DNA from: Strigops habroptila
Taxonomy: Eukaryota > Chordata > Aves > Psittaciformes > Psittacidae
Assembly: GCF_004027225.2 (NCBI RefSeq)
Contig: NC_044289.2
Location: forward strand, 10,333,761 to 10,397,760
Length of the DNA stretch: 64,000 nucleotides
Direction of reading: 5' to 3'
Shown here piece after piece: positions 36,181 through 49,900 of the stretch. The position numbers and the translations under genes are program-made. Position 1 is the stretch's first letter. Each line of letters begins with the position of its first letter. Under the pieces are notes generated by a model, which saw only the letters and a program-made list of their open reading frames with translations, did no database searches and was not told where the DNA came from.

Positions 36181-36617
36181 ACAGATAGATGTGTCTTTGG
36201 GAGGTGCAGAAGCATGTATGTATATCTACAGGTACACTTATACTTTGAAATACTTCCAAAAAATACTTCCTTCTGCCTTTTTTCCCATGCTTAGTAGAAA
36301 AGGTTTCATCTCTTAATACTTTCAGGGACTGTAGCACACTGTCAGCCTGGGGATGGAAGCTGGGATCCATGTCTCTGCCTGCCTACATGTCTGCCGAGCT
36401 GTTTCAGCATACTCCCTTCCTGAGTGGTGACTCAGCTGGGAGTTCTTGAGTGCTGTTGGGTCTACAAGATGACTAAACAGTAGCTGATGGAAAGAAGCCT
36501 TGTGAACGAGAGGGCATTCCTCATGTATTATGTTTGGACTCCATTTCTTGGTGTATGAGGAGCATGGAGTAAAATCTTCCCCTTTTAATAGCTGGAGCAT
36601 AAGAACTCTTGCTCGTT

Positions 36618-36660
36618 ACAGAATCATAAAATTTTTGCGTTCAACTGGACCACAAAAGAC
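36618..36660 (-). mobile_element. Possible CR1 3'-terminal remnant
   Basis: CAGAATCATAAAATTTTTGC followed by GTTCAACTGGACCAC recalls the antisense of the CR1 3' end ('cagaatcatagaat...ttggaaaagacc'). The match is short and diverged. Confidence 0.3.
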
Positions 36661-38197
36661 ACCACAGGAATCCAAGAATGCACTGTCTGTCTGACAAGTT
36701 TCATTTCTAACTTTTCGTATTGGTAAACTCAAGCTTTCCAGTATTCTGAGTTACTGTGCTGCTTCTGACTAAAACTGGTGGTATAATCCTCAGCTACAAC
36801 AGTATTCCAGACAGGAAAAGCTGCAGTGTAGGCCGAAAACTTACAATTAAGGTATAACTACTGCAGCGCCTTTCTCAGTGTCTAATTGGTGCCTTACCTC
36901 AGCACATTTAACCCCGGTTCATACTTGTCAGTGTTCTGAAGGAATGTATTGGACTAGTGTTTCCTAAACTTTGTGGCCCATTAACCTACAGTTCCTGTTT
37001 CTTGATGTGCTTGTCATGGACATCAGTGGTAAAGGCCGGATCTGCTTCTCTTTAAATGACTTTTGTCATGATTGTTAATAAGAATAGGCATGCAGCAGAT
37101 GTGGAGTATAGAGCATGAGAAGGTATAGCCATCAGTGACCCCTGACCAGAAAGCTGGTTTCTTGGAGGCTGACAATGTTTTGTACCCTTTAACATACTCT
37201 TATTGGTTTGCTTAACTCTATTGTTTAAGCAATTAACCTCATTGTTTTGCTTGTAATTATCATTGCAGAGGAAGTTTCGTCTTCTTAGATAACTCCTGTT
37301 ACATAATTCAGCTGGTGTTTATGGTATGATACCATTACGCAAAAGACCTGTTGCGGTTTATACTTAATGAAACTATCCATGTGTATAAACTGCTTATCAG
37401 TGTGTGTGAAGGGTTCAAAGTTCAGTTCACCAGTAATCATGTCAGGTAACTTCTTGCCTGATTTAATCATCACCACCAAAAATGGTGCATACTTGTCTTT
37501 TGTAAAGCTTGACTGAGAAAATAAAGCACATAGTGAAATTAAAACCTTAGCTAAGGGCTTCCAGATTAATTTCAGAAGGGATTTAGGCACTCTACCACTC
37601 ATGCAAATTCTGGAAATCATTACAATGGTCGTTTTGGATATTGATAAATTCATTGGTGAAGGACTTTAGCATGTTCTGCTTTAGCATTTTAGCCAAGCTG
37701 TCAGAAATAAACAGCTGTAAATATCAAGAGGTTTGCACTGTCAGAGAGCCCTGGTTAGAAGGGTGACAACAGCACGCACAACTCAGTAACTTTATGGTTT
37801 ATACATGACTATGGGAATTATGGTAAAATGTAAGGGTGTAGAAGTCTAACAGTGAGGAAACAAATGACACGGTAAGAGTTAACAGTGGTATCTAAGCAAT
37901 TAGGTACTGAAAGCACAGACTGCATGATTAACTTCACAAAGAGTATTCTTGTAGTAAAAGTAACATCAGGTAAATTGCATCTCCAGGCTGGGATGATGTT
38001 TTTTTGCTCTATTTAAATTTGGTTCCTAAATTAGCAGTCCTGAATTACTTTCTGAAGAAACCTACCTTTATTCCATTTCTTACACACTGAATGCAGTATC
38101 ATTGCTTGGACATGTAGAGAAGAGGGCTAATGTAGTATAGTGAATACATCCTCACATGTCTTAATATTGGATTCCTAAAGTTGTTTACGAAATTATC
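36661..38197. other. Noncoding DNA; no gene recognised
   Basis: AT-rich. A stretch at about 36955-36990 faintly recalls hAT-type terminal sequence. A 122-codon minus-strand frame at 37285-37653 has no recognisable family. Confidence 0.5.
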
Positions 38198-38219
38198 TTT
38201 TTTTTTTTTTTTTTTTTTT
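38198..38219. repeat. Poly(T) run, 22 bases
   Basis: A pure T-run. ATTATCT flanks it at 38192-38198 and again at 38235-38241, but only about 15 non-T bases lie between, and no polyadenylation hexamer is present on the minus strand. Confidence 0.9.
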
Positions 38220-38680
38220 GGGCAGAAAGAATTCATTATCTGCAATAGATGATACCAGTGACTATAATAGTCATTTTATCATTTCTCTTTCACGTGAGGG
38301 GGAAAAAAACATAATTTCTTGTCAGTAACTATGTAAATGATAAAAAAATGTTAGTTACCCTAATTACAGATAATACACAGGCATTCAGTGTCTTTTATTC
38401 TTTCCCTTATAAAAAACTTAAGTCTATGCTGTTATGTTATAATCAGTTGGCTTTTTAGCAAGTGTGGTAAATCACGTGTTGTTCTTTCTGCTGTTTTGAC
38501 TGGTTGACTTCTGAGAAAATAAGGAGAAATATACTTGTTCATAAGGAATATAATAGGCTTCACATCAAATAGCATCATCATCTGATAGTAATGGTTGTCT
38601 GTGCATTTTGCAGCTGCTACAGCTCTGCTTATTCTAAAGAAACTTGAAGAAGTCTTTCAGCAGGATAATATTTATATAGG

Positions 38681-38819
38681 AATCATGAAAAGATCCTTGT
38701 TAGAAGGAACCTCAGGACATCTTGTCAAGCCCCCTGCTCAAAGCAGGACCAGCTATGAGGTCAGATCAGCTTGCTTGGGGTTCCTCCAGTCTGGTCTTGA
38801 AAATCTCCAACGATGAAGG
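38681..38819 (-). mobile_element. CR1 LINE 3' fragment
   Basis: This is the clearest of the short CR1 copies. In antisense order the plus strand reads AATCATGAAAAGATCC, AGAAGGAACCTCAGGACATC, CCCCCTGCTCAAAGCAGGAC, GTCAGATCAGCTTGCTTGGG, then TCCAGTCTGGTCTTGAAAAT and a 'ctccaacgatgaagg' block. It is cut off exactly where a GT microsatellite starts at about 38820, where the CR1 sequence would continue. Confidence 0.85.
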
Positions 38820-38865
38820 TGTGTGTGTGGTGTTTTCATTTTTTAGATGCAGACACACACACATA
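38820..38865. repeat. (GT)n ... (CA)n microsatellite pair
   Basis: A GTGTGTGTG run at the end of the CR1 copy, 25-30 bases of T-rich DNA, then AGACACACACACAC from about 38851. Complementary halves allow a hairpin. The arrangement resembles the tract at 36121. Confidence 0.85.
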
Positions 38866-41800
38866 TAAATGTACGCACAATGTATAAATATAAAAATGTT
38901 TTCATACATGTATGTATGCATTTTAATACACTGTACTTCAATGCTCAAAAACCAGCTATGAGCCTCTTTTCCTTCAAGGACCTGTGCAGAAGGATGACCA
39001 ATAGGAATCTAGACCTGTAATGTTATCACCTATACTATTTGTTATCTTGCTGAGCTAGGACTTGCCTTAGTATCTAAAGTTCCAAATTACTGCCATGTTC
39101 GAGCATGCTTTCTAATACTTGATGAACTGTTTAATAAGTCTTAAGCTTTCTGTCTCTTAGTAATACAACTAGTTGGCTTTCTAATGCTGCTTCTACAGTT
39201 GTGCTAGGAATCAGTGATGGTTCTGCATCAGCAGGAACTTTAATTTTTGATACTTCTAACATGCGGTGGGTATCCAGTTGAAGTTTTTATTTTGGAGTGA
39301 TCTTCTGTGTATTGTTTAGATGCAGCACACACCTTCAGTGCACCTTTGTCTTTTTCTAGAGGAAATTGAGCAGAAATTTTAGGAGGTCATGAAAAACAGG
39401 ATAAAAAGTTACCCTTGGAAACAACACAGACAAGAAGCTTGGATGTAAAGGGAAAATGTTTACACCTGTAGTTACCTCCACTTAAGATGGGAGCCTATCC
39501 TTTCCATGAGCAAGGATATCTGCAATACTGGTAGCTTAGATGCAATATGGTCAAATCTTGAGCAACATCTTTTGAGTGGGTGATACGTCTTAAGGCTGCG
39601 TGCTCTCAATGCAGCTGTGGATGTTATTACACAGCTTGCAGAATACTTGGAATATATGGGGTGTTGGTGATGCAACAACCTGAAATTGAAATGTCTTAGC
39701 TAAAAGAAGAGACTAAACTCTGAATATACTCTGCTTGTAGAAAAGATACTCATGAAGCATAGTAAACAAATATAAACACTCTAATACAAATCCTCAATTT
39801 GTCATCTTTTTATCTCTCTTTGCTTCATTAAGTGGAAATGGGAATAGCATTTAGAATTAAATCGTGAGGAACTTAATGCTAAATAAAAATAAGCCCCAAA
39901 AAATCATACATAAGTGCCAGAGAAATCTTCTCATAGGTAGTATTTACTCTTGAATATATCATACAAATTTCCCCCCCCTTTTATGCAACTGTTCTGCTAA
40001 ATACTTGCAGATCCCATATATGAGGATCCATATTTTTGATGGATTGACTTGGGAAAGATTTCTTCACGAATGCTTTCCCAGTCAAACTGTAGATAGATTG
40101 GCGTAATAACACCTTGATAACAGAGATTATTTGTCCCTAGTAGAAGTCAGTTAGGTTTGCTAATTGCAAATAATGCTGTATTGTTGGAGCTGTTACGTTG
40201 ATAACTTTGGCTGTCTTTGCACTGTTTATGTAAATGCAGAACAGTAACTATAGGGGAAAAAAGTTCACAATAGCTGTTCTCCTCATGCCAAAAATTCAAT
40301 GAAACTAGGCCTTCTGCTTTTAAAGATGGGATGTTCTTAACTGCAGTTTGGAAGTAAGACATTTGATCTGGGATGGAAGAAACTTAACAGATGAATACCC
40401 ATGAAAGAATAATTGAATGATCTCGTGAAATTTATTTTGGAAACTTACAGTAAAACTGTGGTTGAAGTTAGAAAAAGTGGCATACTTAAAATTCTTGTAC
40501 TGCAGTGCATAGTTGCTGCACACCTGAGGGAGTGAAAAGTGAAGTGTTCCAAGGTTTGCCTCAAAGTCAATAAGGACAGGTCATTGTGGAAGAATATTGT
40601 TTATGGGTTATATGGGATCGTTGTGGAAGAGGTGCACAACAGGTTTGAACAGGGAAGTTTGTGTGTTTAACTTCAGTTAATCGTACGAGTAATTTGTTCT
40701 TATGGTAACCAAATTTTTGAAGTTTTAATGTTTAAAATCCCCTATAGCAACAGTCTGGCTGTGATGCCTTGCAAAGAAGATAATGACAGACCTTGTGTTT
40801 TCTCCCTTGCTGCATGCCTCAAGACACCTACTAAAAGGGTGATAGGAAAGGAATAACAAGAAATACTTTGCATTTGGCCAAAGTGTTGGAATACCCCCTG
40901 CTCCAGCACTACTATTTCAAATGCATTTGACCTTCTATTGCATTTAAATATTTTCAGTAATACAGCTTTGATGTAGTAGTTTCTCTAGTCTCTGTTATTA
41001 GATGCATGGTTATTCAGCTTTCTTATCACAAAGTTTATGAATTGATACTGGTTTTGATCATTTTGGTGTATGACAGCCTTGAGTTCTGATCACAGTCTGT
41101 GCTGAGTCTTCTGTAGCTTTTAAGTACAGCCTAAAACCTTAGATGGAAAATTTTGCTTCAGTACAAAAGCGCCTTTTTATACATCTTCAAAGATAAAAGA
41201 AAAAGCAGCTCTCTAAAGACTCATGAAACAAGAGACGGTTTAGAACTTAATTACATTAACACTCTTTGAATGTTAATAGTTGCCATCTTGAGATCCCACC
41301 TTATCCTCTAATAATAAAGAATATTGTTGGAGAATAAAGATCACAGGAAGCCTCAGGTTTATTATGAACTGTATAATTTTTTAAGCTGTTAACTCTTTAA
41401 TTTCTGTATCTTAAAGAATACAAATTAAAAATTTAGTTCAAGTTTTTGTTTGTATCTAATTCTAAACCATCATTTGGAAACCACCTTCTTGCTTTCTGCT
41501 GGAATGATTTAGCCTCCGTGGCTTGTGTACTGTAGATTGTGTGCAATCAGCTATGGTTTTCTTCTTTCCCCAAAAACAGTTATTAATCTGAGCAGAGTAT
41601 CCTCTTTCATCTTGTCCCAGACTAGCTGCTGTTTCTGTAGATAAGAGTAGTGATGCATAGTATAAACAATTTTGGCTCTCATGGATCACGTGCAACATTC
41701 GCTTTTATCAGATGTCTCAGATGCAGGGACGACCAGATAGTCTTACTTGGAAAGAAAACATCAAAAAGCAAAATTGGCTACTACTCTTCTTAGGTTTTCA

Positions 41801-43917
41801 TTCTGTGTTGTTTTTTTTTCAGTATACGCTGTCAAGCCAAAGGATGTGTATGTGTTATGTGCTGTGTTCCTTAGGGTGTTTGGACATGGATTTGGTAATT
41901 CATAGTAACTTGGAAATTCCACACTAAATAGTATTGTGCATTCTGTAGGTGGGTGTTTCTTCTGATGAGAAATTTGTATACCTCTTTCTTTGTTTCCTAA
42001 CTGTGTCTCATTGTGTGTATGTTTATGGAAAATCTAGAATTCCAAGACATGAGGATGCATATACTTCCTACAATGTGTTCTAGGCATTGTAACTCAGATA
42101 TCATGTCCATATCCTTAAGGTTTCTGTACTGAAAGGCTTGGAAATAGTATCTATTCTGAAGGAGGAAGATGTACTTGGGAAGCTGTGCTTATCCCTCAAT
42201 TGAGACATGAGTTCTGTGTGTAAGTTAAGAATATGCATGATGGGGAAAGAAAGAAAATATGCATAGCCACCAGGTTTTGTTTGCTGTTACCCTTTCAGAT
42301 ACTGCATGATGGTTCAGTGCTGATTGTGCTACTCCAGAGCTCCATAATAACAGTAATAAGCCTTTTAACCCTGTCTACAGATAACAAAAACTGTGAAAAC
42401 AGTGGCAAAGCTCACATACTCTCTTCTCAAGTGTGATGTAGCACACAAATGAGCCATCTCCTATTCCATTCCTGGAGTAATTAGAGGAAAGCTTTTGAAA
42501 ATTTTGGATTTTGCAAACAGAGCCATCAAATCTGTAAGAAGCAGGGCATTATATTGATCTTGACAGTTGATGATGCCATCCCTCTTGGTGCTGCAGCCAT
42601 ATCATAGCTGTGCATTTAGATATCTACAGACATGGTGTCATCCTAACTCCAAGTCAGATTCTTGATTATCTGAGGTATCTTGAGCTTTTCTTCTGATGCT
42701 AAAGAACTAATGATAACCTTAAGAATGCCTTGGGAGAAAAGATGATGAAAGATTTGTAATTGCCCTTTAAGAATGCAGCTCAACAAGTTTGTGAGAATCT
42801 GTGAGTAACTGTAAACAAATGCATTTGGGTTTATCGTGTTCCTGAGAAAGCAGGGTTTTTCCCTACCAATCTTCTGTTCTTCATTTCCAAAATGTCATCT
42901 TGTGAGGGATGAAGGCTGACCTCTGCTACTTGATTATTTTCTGCTGAACAGTTTTGCACGTTACCTTTTAAATCTCTTTTGTATTTGAAATTTGGATTCC
43001 AGAGTTATAGCAATATGATTTACTTTGTGCAAACCCTATTTGCAAAGTGTGCAGAAACTCAAAATGCTACAGGCATCTATGCAAAAGCTACTTGGGATTC
43101 TGAATCCTTGTAAATTTTAACATAAGTGATAGCCAGGGCTTCCTTGCTTATGACTAAAAAGGATATCTTCCTGTAACAAGCCTGGTTTTCTCTGAGAATA
43201 TGGAATAGATCATAATTTACTTGGGGTGTTTACCTCACCATCATGGAATAAATGCTTACTGTTGGACTTAAATTCTGTCCTGACATTAACGCAATGGTGC
43301 TTTCACTATCACACTAATGAACTAGTATTTTCACTGCCAAGGTGTAAAACATTTGCCTCTTTTTTTTTCTTGAGCACCATATTCCTCTGTGTAAACATGT
43401 GCTGATCATGAGCTGCTCCCTGCTCCAGCAAGTTTAAAGGTGTAGGTGACACAGGGTAAGACAATGGAAAATCAGTTCATCAGGCTGTGTGTGTTTAAAA
43501 TACTGTGACCTACATCATGCCTGGTAATTTTCTAATGAAATGTTTTTCTGAAACTGGTGACTTTTCAGTGTTCCGAAAAGCAAATGTGATATGAGAGTCA
43601 GTGAAAAATACATTTATAAAATAAGAGTTCTGTCTGCCAGCATCAGTGCTAAAAATGGGATTCTTAGGTTATTCGTAGGATTTTTAGTATACTCCAAAGT
43701 GCTTAATGTTTTATTTAAATGAGTTTTGCCACTAACATGTTAGAGCAATTCCCTTGCAGTGGAATCTAGCACTGCAGCATTGAGAAGTACCAGAATGGAA
43801 ACTACTGCATGCAGTCTGATGCTACTTAATACACATTATATCTTTGCAGAAATTTTTTATCATTCCCATAAAATAGCACTGTAATGCTTTACAAAAATTA
43901 ATAACTTCGCTTTATAA
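38866..43917. other. Noncoding DNA; no gene recognised
   Basis: AT-rich sequence with scattered pyrimidine tracts and short open frames. No repeat that I can name and no RNA gene. Confidence 0.55.
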
Positions 43918-43949
43918 CCTATAACCTTTTGAATGGAAAAGGTTATAGG
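43918..43949. repeat. 13-bp perfect hairpin with 6-nt loop
   Basis: CCTATAACCTTTT (43918-43930), loop GAATGG, AAAAGGTTATAGG (43937-43949). One more A-T pair can be added outside. The left arm also begins inside a short tandem repeat of TATAACC. The stem is too short for a normal microRNA precursor. A cruciform or folded RNA is possible. Confidence 0.9.
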
Positions 43950-46900
43950 TGCGCTTCACAAATGATGAGTTGACACAAAGAGACAAGTCAAAAGTATCCT
44001 GTGTGCGTTTCTGGTGCTGCCACTTTGGCAGGCTGCTCAGTTGGAGTTAGTTTACTCTCATACTGCAAAGACACTGACTTGGGCCACAGTTCTAAGTTCT
44101 CAGCAACTTTTCGGAAGTCCCAGCTCAATCTTCCCCTTCCCCTTGCCTCTGCAGAGAAAATGAGGAGCTCACAGTCATCAGCTGGGAAGAATTTGCAGTT
44201 GGGTTAATTAGCCCTGCTCAGATTCAGGGCTCAGTAATAGTGTTAAGCAGCGCTTGCATTGCACTACCATCTAGACACATCAACCCCGTCAGGTGGAGCG
44301 TATTGTACCAACTGAGTAGACATGTCACCAAACCTAGCTGACAGAACCAGTACTTCGTCATCCTCTATTAGAACTAGCACTGCAGGAGAATGAAATGCAC
44401 ATATTGCTATGAAGTGTCACATGTTTGCTGGCACGGGAATGGTGAGTTTCAGGAAGCACAGGTTGGCTCTTTGATTTTTCTCTTGGGACAGTTCAGTAGC
44501 AGACTAACCAAATCTAACATAGGATCTTGTGTTTGCCTCCTGCAGGGATTTACTGCACTAACAGCTGTGTAAATAGTGAGATACATTACAGCTGGACAAA
44601 AGCTGTAAATACAATTTATGGGCTAATCAATGTATTATATATTTTGTAATAGTGCAAGAAAATAGCTGGGTACCATTTACAATATTGCTCATAAAAACCT
44701 ATAAGTACACATAATAAAACCAAGAATACAAGTAGTGTGGAAACTGGGAATTTGGCTGTAAACTGTTTACATCTTCCTTTGATTGTTGAGGAAAGTTACT
44801 TAGCACATTATACAATCATTTATGGTTTTCAGTTATGCTGGTTCAGCTGGTGATCCTTTGAAGACACAAGAAGTAACAGATTAATCAGTGTAATGCTGAG
44901 GTTATACGTTCTAGGAAGAGCTGCTTTTGGGAGATAAAGTGGATGTCAGAGATCTTACTTATATAGGGTCCTCTACTATTTATCACTAGGATAGGACAAA
45001 TTGCAGCAAAGCTCAAAAAAAGTTTATATTATTTTCCTTCACCCCCCTCCTCAAAACTTTAGTTAGTCTTTACTAAAATATTTAGTGGTGTTTTCTGCAA
45101 AAGTCATGATAGACATAAGTTTCAGTCCTTACAGAGAGAACACAACTGCATATTCTTTGGGTGGTTCTAAGATCCAAGTTCTTAGAAAATCTTCAATTAG
45201 TGTTTTTCTTTTTTCTATTGATGATGTAATAAAATTAATTATGTGTTTGTTGTTTTATTAGAAAACAGGAGTAGAGTTTAAAGATCCACGTTGAGTAGTT
45301 CCCTTTTTGTGGGGTTTATGCTATGAAACATGAGCAGCGGTGGCAGTGGGTGGCTGTGCAGGTGCAACATGGCTCAGTGGGGATGAAAAATATGGTTCAG
45401 ACAGGAAGCATGCTATTTTTGGATACTTACATTGACACGAATCCCTTGTGAATTAAACCATTTAATATATGAAATGGAAAAAGTCCTTCTAATCTTCCTT
45501 TTGAATGAGCTGTGAAATAGGATCCATGAACAGCCTGAAGTGTGAAGAGGTTACTATGGCTTGGTTCCAGTATTTTTTAATAAGATATTGAAAGATTTGC
45601 ACTGGCCAGAAGCTGAAGGGAGAACTTACCTTCTATAAAAAAAAAAAGCCATATGTATCTGAAAACATGTCCATTTTGAATTTAAGAAAAGCTTTCAATA
45701 TTCTTTCTGAAAGTGATCTTGGCGCTCCCTAACAAATGTGTAACGTACTCACCTACAAGGTATTGTTTTCTAGTAGACAGTAGTTAAATAACTGTGTGCG
45801 GTCTGTAGTTGCACCTCTTCTTCAGGAAGAAACAATACTCACGTTTTATGTCTGCTAGGGTTATTACAATAAAGAGATTTATATGTACTGAACTTTGTTT
45901 AAAAATTATTTATATAAAGTAACTTTTGATTAAAGGTCCTAAGTTTGTATCAAACTTCAAGGTAGCGGAATAGCTGGGATTTGTATCATAGTCAACTGTT
46001 GTTGAAATGCATTGACTCCTTAACATGCTGCCAATTTTTAAGCCTTCTTTCCCTTATAATGTCATGTTTTTTCTGACATTAAGCTGTTGCTTCTGGTGCA
46101 CAAATTAACGATATTGGCCAAGTGGTAACTTTTTAAACTTGTTACTAAAAATTTTAAATCTTCTTCCCCACATAAGTAACATTTGCTTATGATGATCTGA
46201 TTTAGACCTAAAAACTAAACCACAGCAGGTGAATAATATGAATCACAGTTGCTTCTTTGAACAGGTTTTTAATGATCCAGGGTTTTCTTTTGTGCTGACT
46301 ATTTATAGCTCTGTTTGCCCTATCTGCAGGTTTGAGACTTCAGCAGTTCTGAAAATTAGGCTGAGAATTTGCTGAAATGGCAGTGTCCAGGTATTGTTCC
46401 ACCTGCAGTGTTGATGCTATAGTGCCCTAGTGGGGCCTGGTTCTGCTTTCTTCATGTTTATGCATGCAACGCTGTAACTAGCATCATCAAGGTATGCTTG
46501 AGTACAACAATAAAGATCAACAAGTCTACTTATGTACCAGATGTGGAGGCTATCCTAATATGAAATGTGTTAGGAGCAGGCTTCCTGACTGAAAGGAATT
46601 GTGCTGTTGTCTCAGTCTGTTGTGTCAAGAGTCTCAGCATGCAAGACTGCAAATGCCCAACAGAGGCTGGAGACTGTCCTGGTGAAGAATGTTTGCATGT
46701 TTCTCAACTGTGTTAGTAATAATAAGATCAGCAAGATCAGTACCATAGCACTAAATGTAATGCCCATTCAGGATCAGTGAGAGAAAAACTTGGAAGTGAG
46801 CTGAGTAGCGTTATCAGTCTTTGGCTAAATGCTGGTGGGAAAACTGTGTGCGGAAAGTGTGGCAGGAGGCTAGTTAGTGCTGTATGCCAGGAAAAAAGCA

Positions 46901-49900
46901 CTTCGGTGTTTTGAAGAAGAGAATGCCTGAGAGGCCAAAGGTAGGAGCAGTATTTTCTAAAACTAATTCTACACCAGGGCAATAAAAGACTGCTTATGGA
47001 TAGTTTTGCAAAATAGTGTGGGTTTGGTGGTGGTGGTCATGTTCTCACCTTTACCTGATGCTTCGTCCAAAGAAATCGGTCGTATTGGTATTTACTTAAT
47101 GCTCATTAATGGTTGCATGGAAATGCTTCCCGCGGGCCTCGTACAGAGTGCTGTTAGCTTAATGGGTACAGTTAGTTTTTAATGTCCTGAATAAATCTGT
47201 ACCTTAAAAGGGGAAATATAGCAATACTGTTATGCTGTCTCTTTGAAGGAAATCTCACATTAAGATATTTGCCATGTGCTCCTAAAGTCTAATTTTAGTG
47301 AGTGCTTTAGTTATATGTGTAAATAAAAGCAAAATTGTGCACACTAGTGAAGCACTTACCAATTCGTTCATGGTAATACTTTACAACTGCTAGTACCGGA
47401 AAGCTTGCTTATTCCCCTCAGTGTTCCCCTATAAAAGACCAATTGCTGACCTTGTGAGCGTAAAACCCTCTTGTACTCTGTTAATTGCTTAGTCTCTGTG
47501 GCACTTAAAATTCACTCATATATTCCATGAGGAGATTTGTAGACATGTTCAAAGTTTGTTTACAGATTGAGTAGTTTTGCCTGAGGAATAGAGCTCAAAG
47601 TTTCCTTTTGTATGCAAAAAATAATTTCAGCTTCAGTTTCCAGGAAGTCTTTTGTCAAATAATGGAAAGCAGGTATGTTCCTGACAGTTGAAAAGATGTC
47701 AAGCAGCTTTCTGATGGTTGACCCTTGCAGAAAGTGATGCTTTTCTGAGAAAACTTAAGAAAAATAAGCATTGTTGTAAGCCAGGGTACTTGTATTAAGC
47801 TTAATAGATGTATTGATTTCTGACAGTTGATGATCTGGTGTGGGCAGGAGGGATTTAAAATTCTGCATCTAGTTCATGACTACTGTGGCTTCTCAGTCAA
47901 GTAGTACTAAAATATATTCTGGACTCTATGGAACTATGAGGTTTGTGGTTCTAGTGTTAAAGTTGCTGAGATAATCTGCTAAGATACAATTTTTAAACCA
48001 TGTCACATTTGCTTTATATTGAAGAAAATCTGTCCTGTCCGGTATTCTACATGGAATACTGCATCTTTTTCATGTGCTTTCAGACAATTATCTGTCCCTC
48101 ATCAGTTTAAGAACTATGGTCCAAATATGAAGCCAAGGCTGTGAGAGTCTGGCAGTATGCACTGGCACAATGTAATGGAAATACACTTCATCTGTCTCTC
48201 CTGGTCTTTGGTGTTTGTCCTGGATGCTTTTCTCCTTACAAACCTCACTCTGGGAGTTAGTCTCACTGTTAGATATCCAACTCATTGGAAGGATGTCACA
48301 AGAACGACTAGTATGAGTAAGATTTTTTTTTTTGTAGTGCATTCGTCCTAAATGCTGGTCTTCACAATAAATTCAGATGACATATTGGTGTAATTAATAT
48401 TATAGTTGAGGGTCTTGGCCAGGTTGGAATCTTTAAAGCATGTCCTATTTAAAGATCAGTTCATTTACCTTTTATTGGAGCAGGGAAGCAAACATCTGTG
48501 CTGCTTTTTTGCTAATTACCTCTGATGTTTTTGTTTAGACAAGCTGTTCATATTTCCTTTCCTGTACTGTTCCATTTCTCTCTTGGATTTTGAGAGCTCT
48601 CTTTTGTCAATCCCTTCTCATTGCTTTCTGAATACTCTAAAACTCAGTTTGGTATGTTGTCTTTTTCTGCCCTTTGCTCCCACTTTCCACCCTTCATCTT
48701 GTTATTTTGCAAATTACAGTTTTGAGCAAGGACCTGTTACTTGCCTGCAACGGTAATGTACAAGAACATGGTACAGGGTAAATGCCTGTAAGGTTGTAGA
48801 GAGGAGTAACTATCTTGGTGGCTCATGCCATTGCCAGGCTGAAGATTTAGTCACCCATTTTTTGATGTTCTGTGATTGATAGTCCTCACAGGAGGAGGAG
48901 AAGCAGCTTTCTCGTTAGGTGATGAGGCAAACTGCTCAGTATGGTTTTCTGTCCTTTCTTTCCAGTGAACCTGAAGAGATTTTGGTCTGTACTCACAAAA
49001 AGATTCAGATGACTTCATTTGGTTTTAGATATTTCACTTTATAATAGCATATATCTAAAAAGGGCAAAATATGCCCAAATTGAAGTACAGCCAGTCACTA
49101 ATATTGGGGAATTTGGACTTCTTGAATATAAGGTAGGTTTTTATTCAACCATTGTTTCCATTACATGTGTTTACCCCTTGTACAGAGGACTTTGGGTACA
49201 GAAAGTTTCATATTATGCTTCCATTCAGGGCATGACTGAAAATTGCTTAAAATATTCATATTTAGTGTTAGTTTCAGGATTCCATAATTTTATTTCAACT
49301 GAATCTCTGGTGTTAGCAATGAATCCTTATCGATCTATGGCAGAGTCTTTTCTGTCATTTGGTGAAGAACAAACCTCTTGCTAGTAGTATTCAATATAAG
49401 CAGTTGTGGAGTGTGGTGGTGGTTGGGTTTCTGTGCCTGTTTCTTGTTTGGTTAATACTTTATAACAAACCCTGTCATGTGGTCATAAAAACTGAGCAAC
49501 TCTACTAGTTAAAGTTCTCCAGTGCAAGCAGTGGAATCAAGATGAGCAAACTTTACCTTTCAAAACTTTTAGGTTTCACTCTGAACATTTTACACAGCTT
49601 GAGTTGGTACGTTGCAGACCAAGGAAGTAATTGTACAGCCTTTGAGCCTGATTGTACTTAAGTATATGAGTAATGAAAGACACTGCAAAAGCTCTCTAAT
49701 TAAAATAAAATTATTTACATCACAGCAGCTGCTCGTTGTAGTGGCTGCAGACTTCTTTATAGCTGTTCCAATCTTAGGAATTTAGAGCACGTAGGATTTA
49801 GCTTTGCTACGATTTGGGCTTTTGGCAGTAACGTAGAGGCTATGCTCCATCTTTCACAAGTTAAAGAAATACAAGAAAGTAGATTTAAGGAGCTTTATAG

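Noticed and set aside
36955..37150. hAT-type terminal-repeat-like start ('gtgtttcctaaactttgtggccca')
   Set aside because: No matching inverted terminus or 8-bp duplication could be found downstream.
37285..37653. 122-codon minus-strand frame
   Set aside because: No recognised motif and no supporting context; likely chance.
38192..38241. T22 run flanked by ATTATCT on both sides, as if a retroinsertion
   Set aside because: Only about 15 non-T bases lie inside, there is no polyadenylation hexamer, and one copy runs into the T-run, so chance is likely.
49019..49384. 121-codon plus-strand frame
   Set aside because: No ATG-initiated family match, domain or splice context; a random-looking hydrophobic mixture, within chance expectation.
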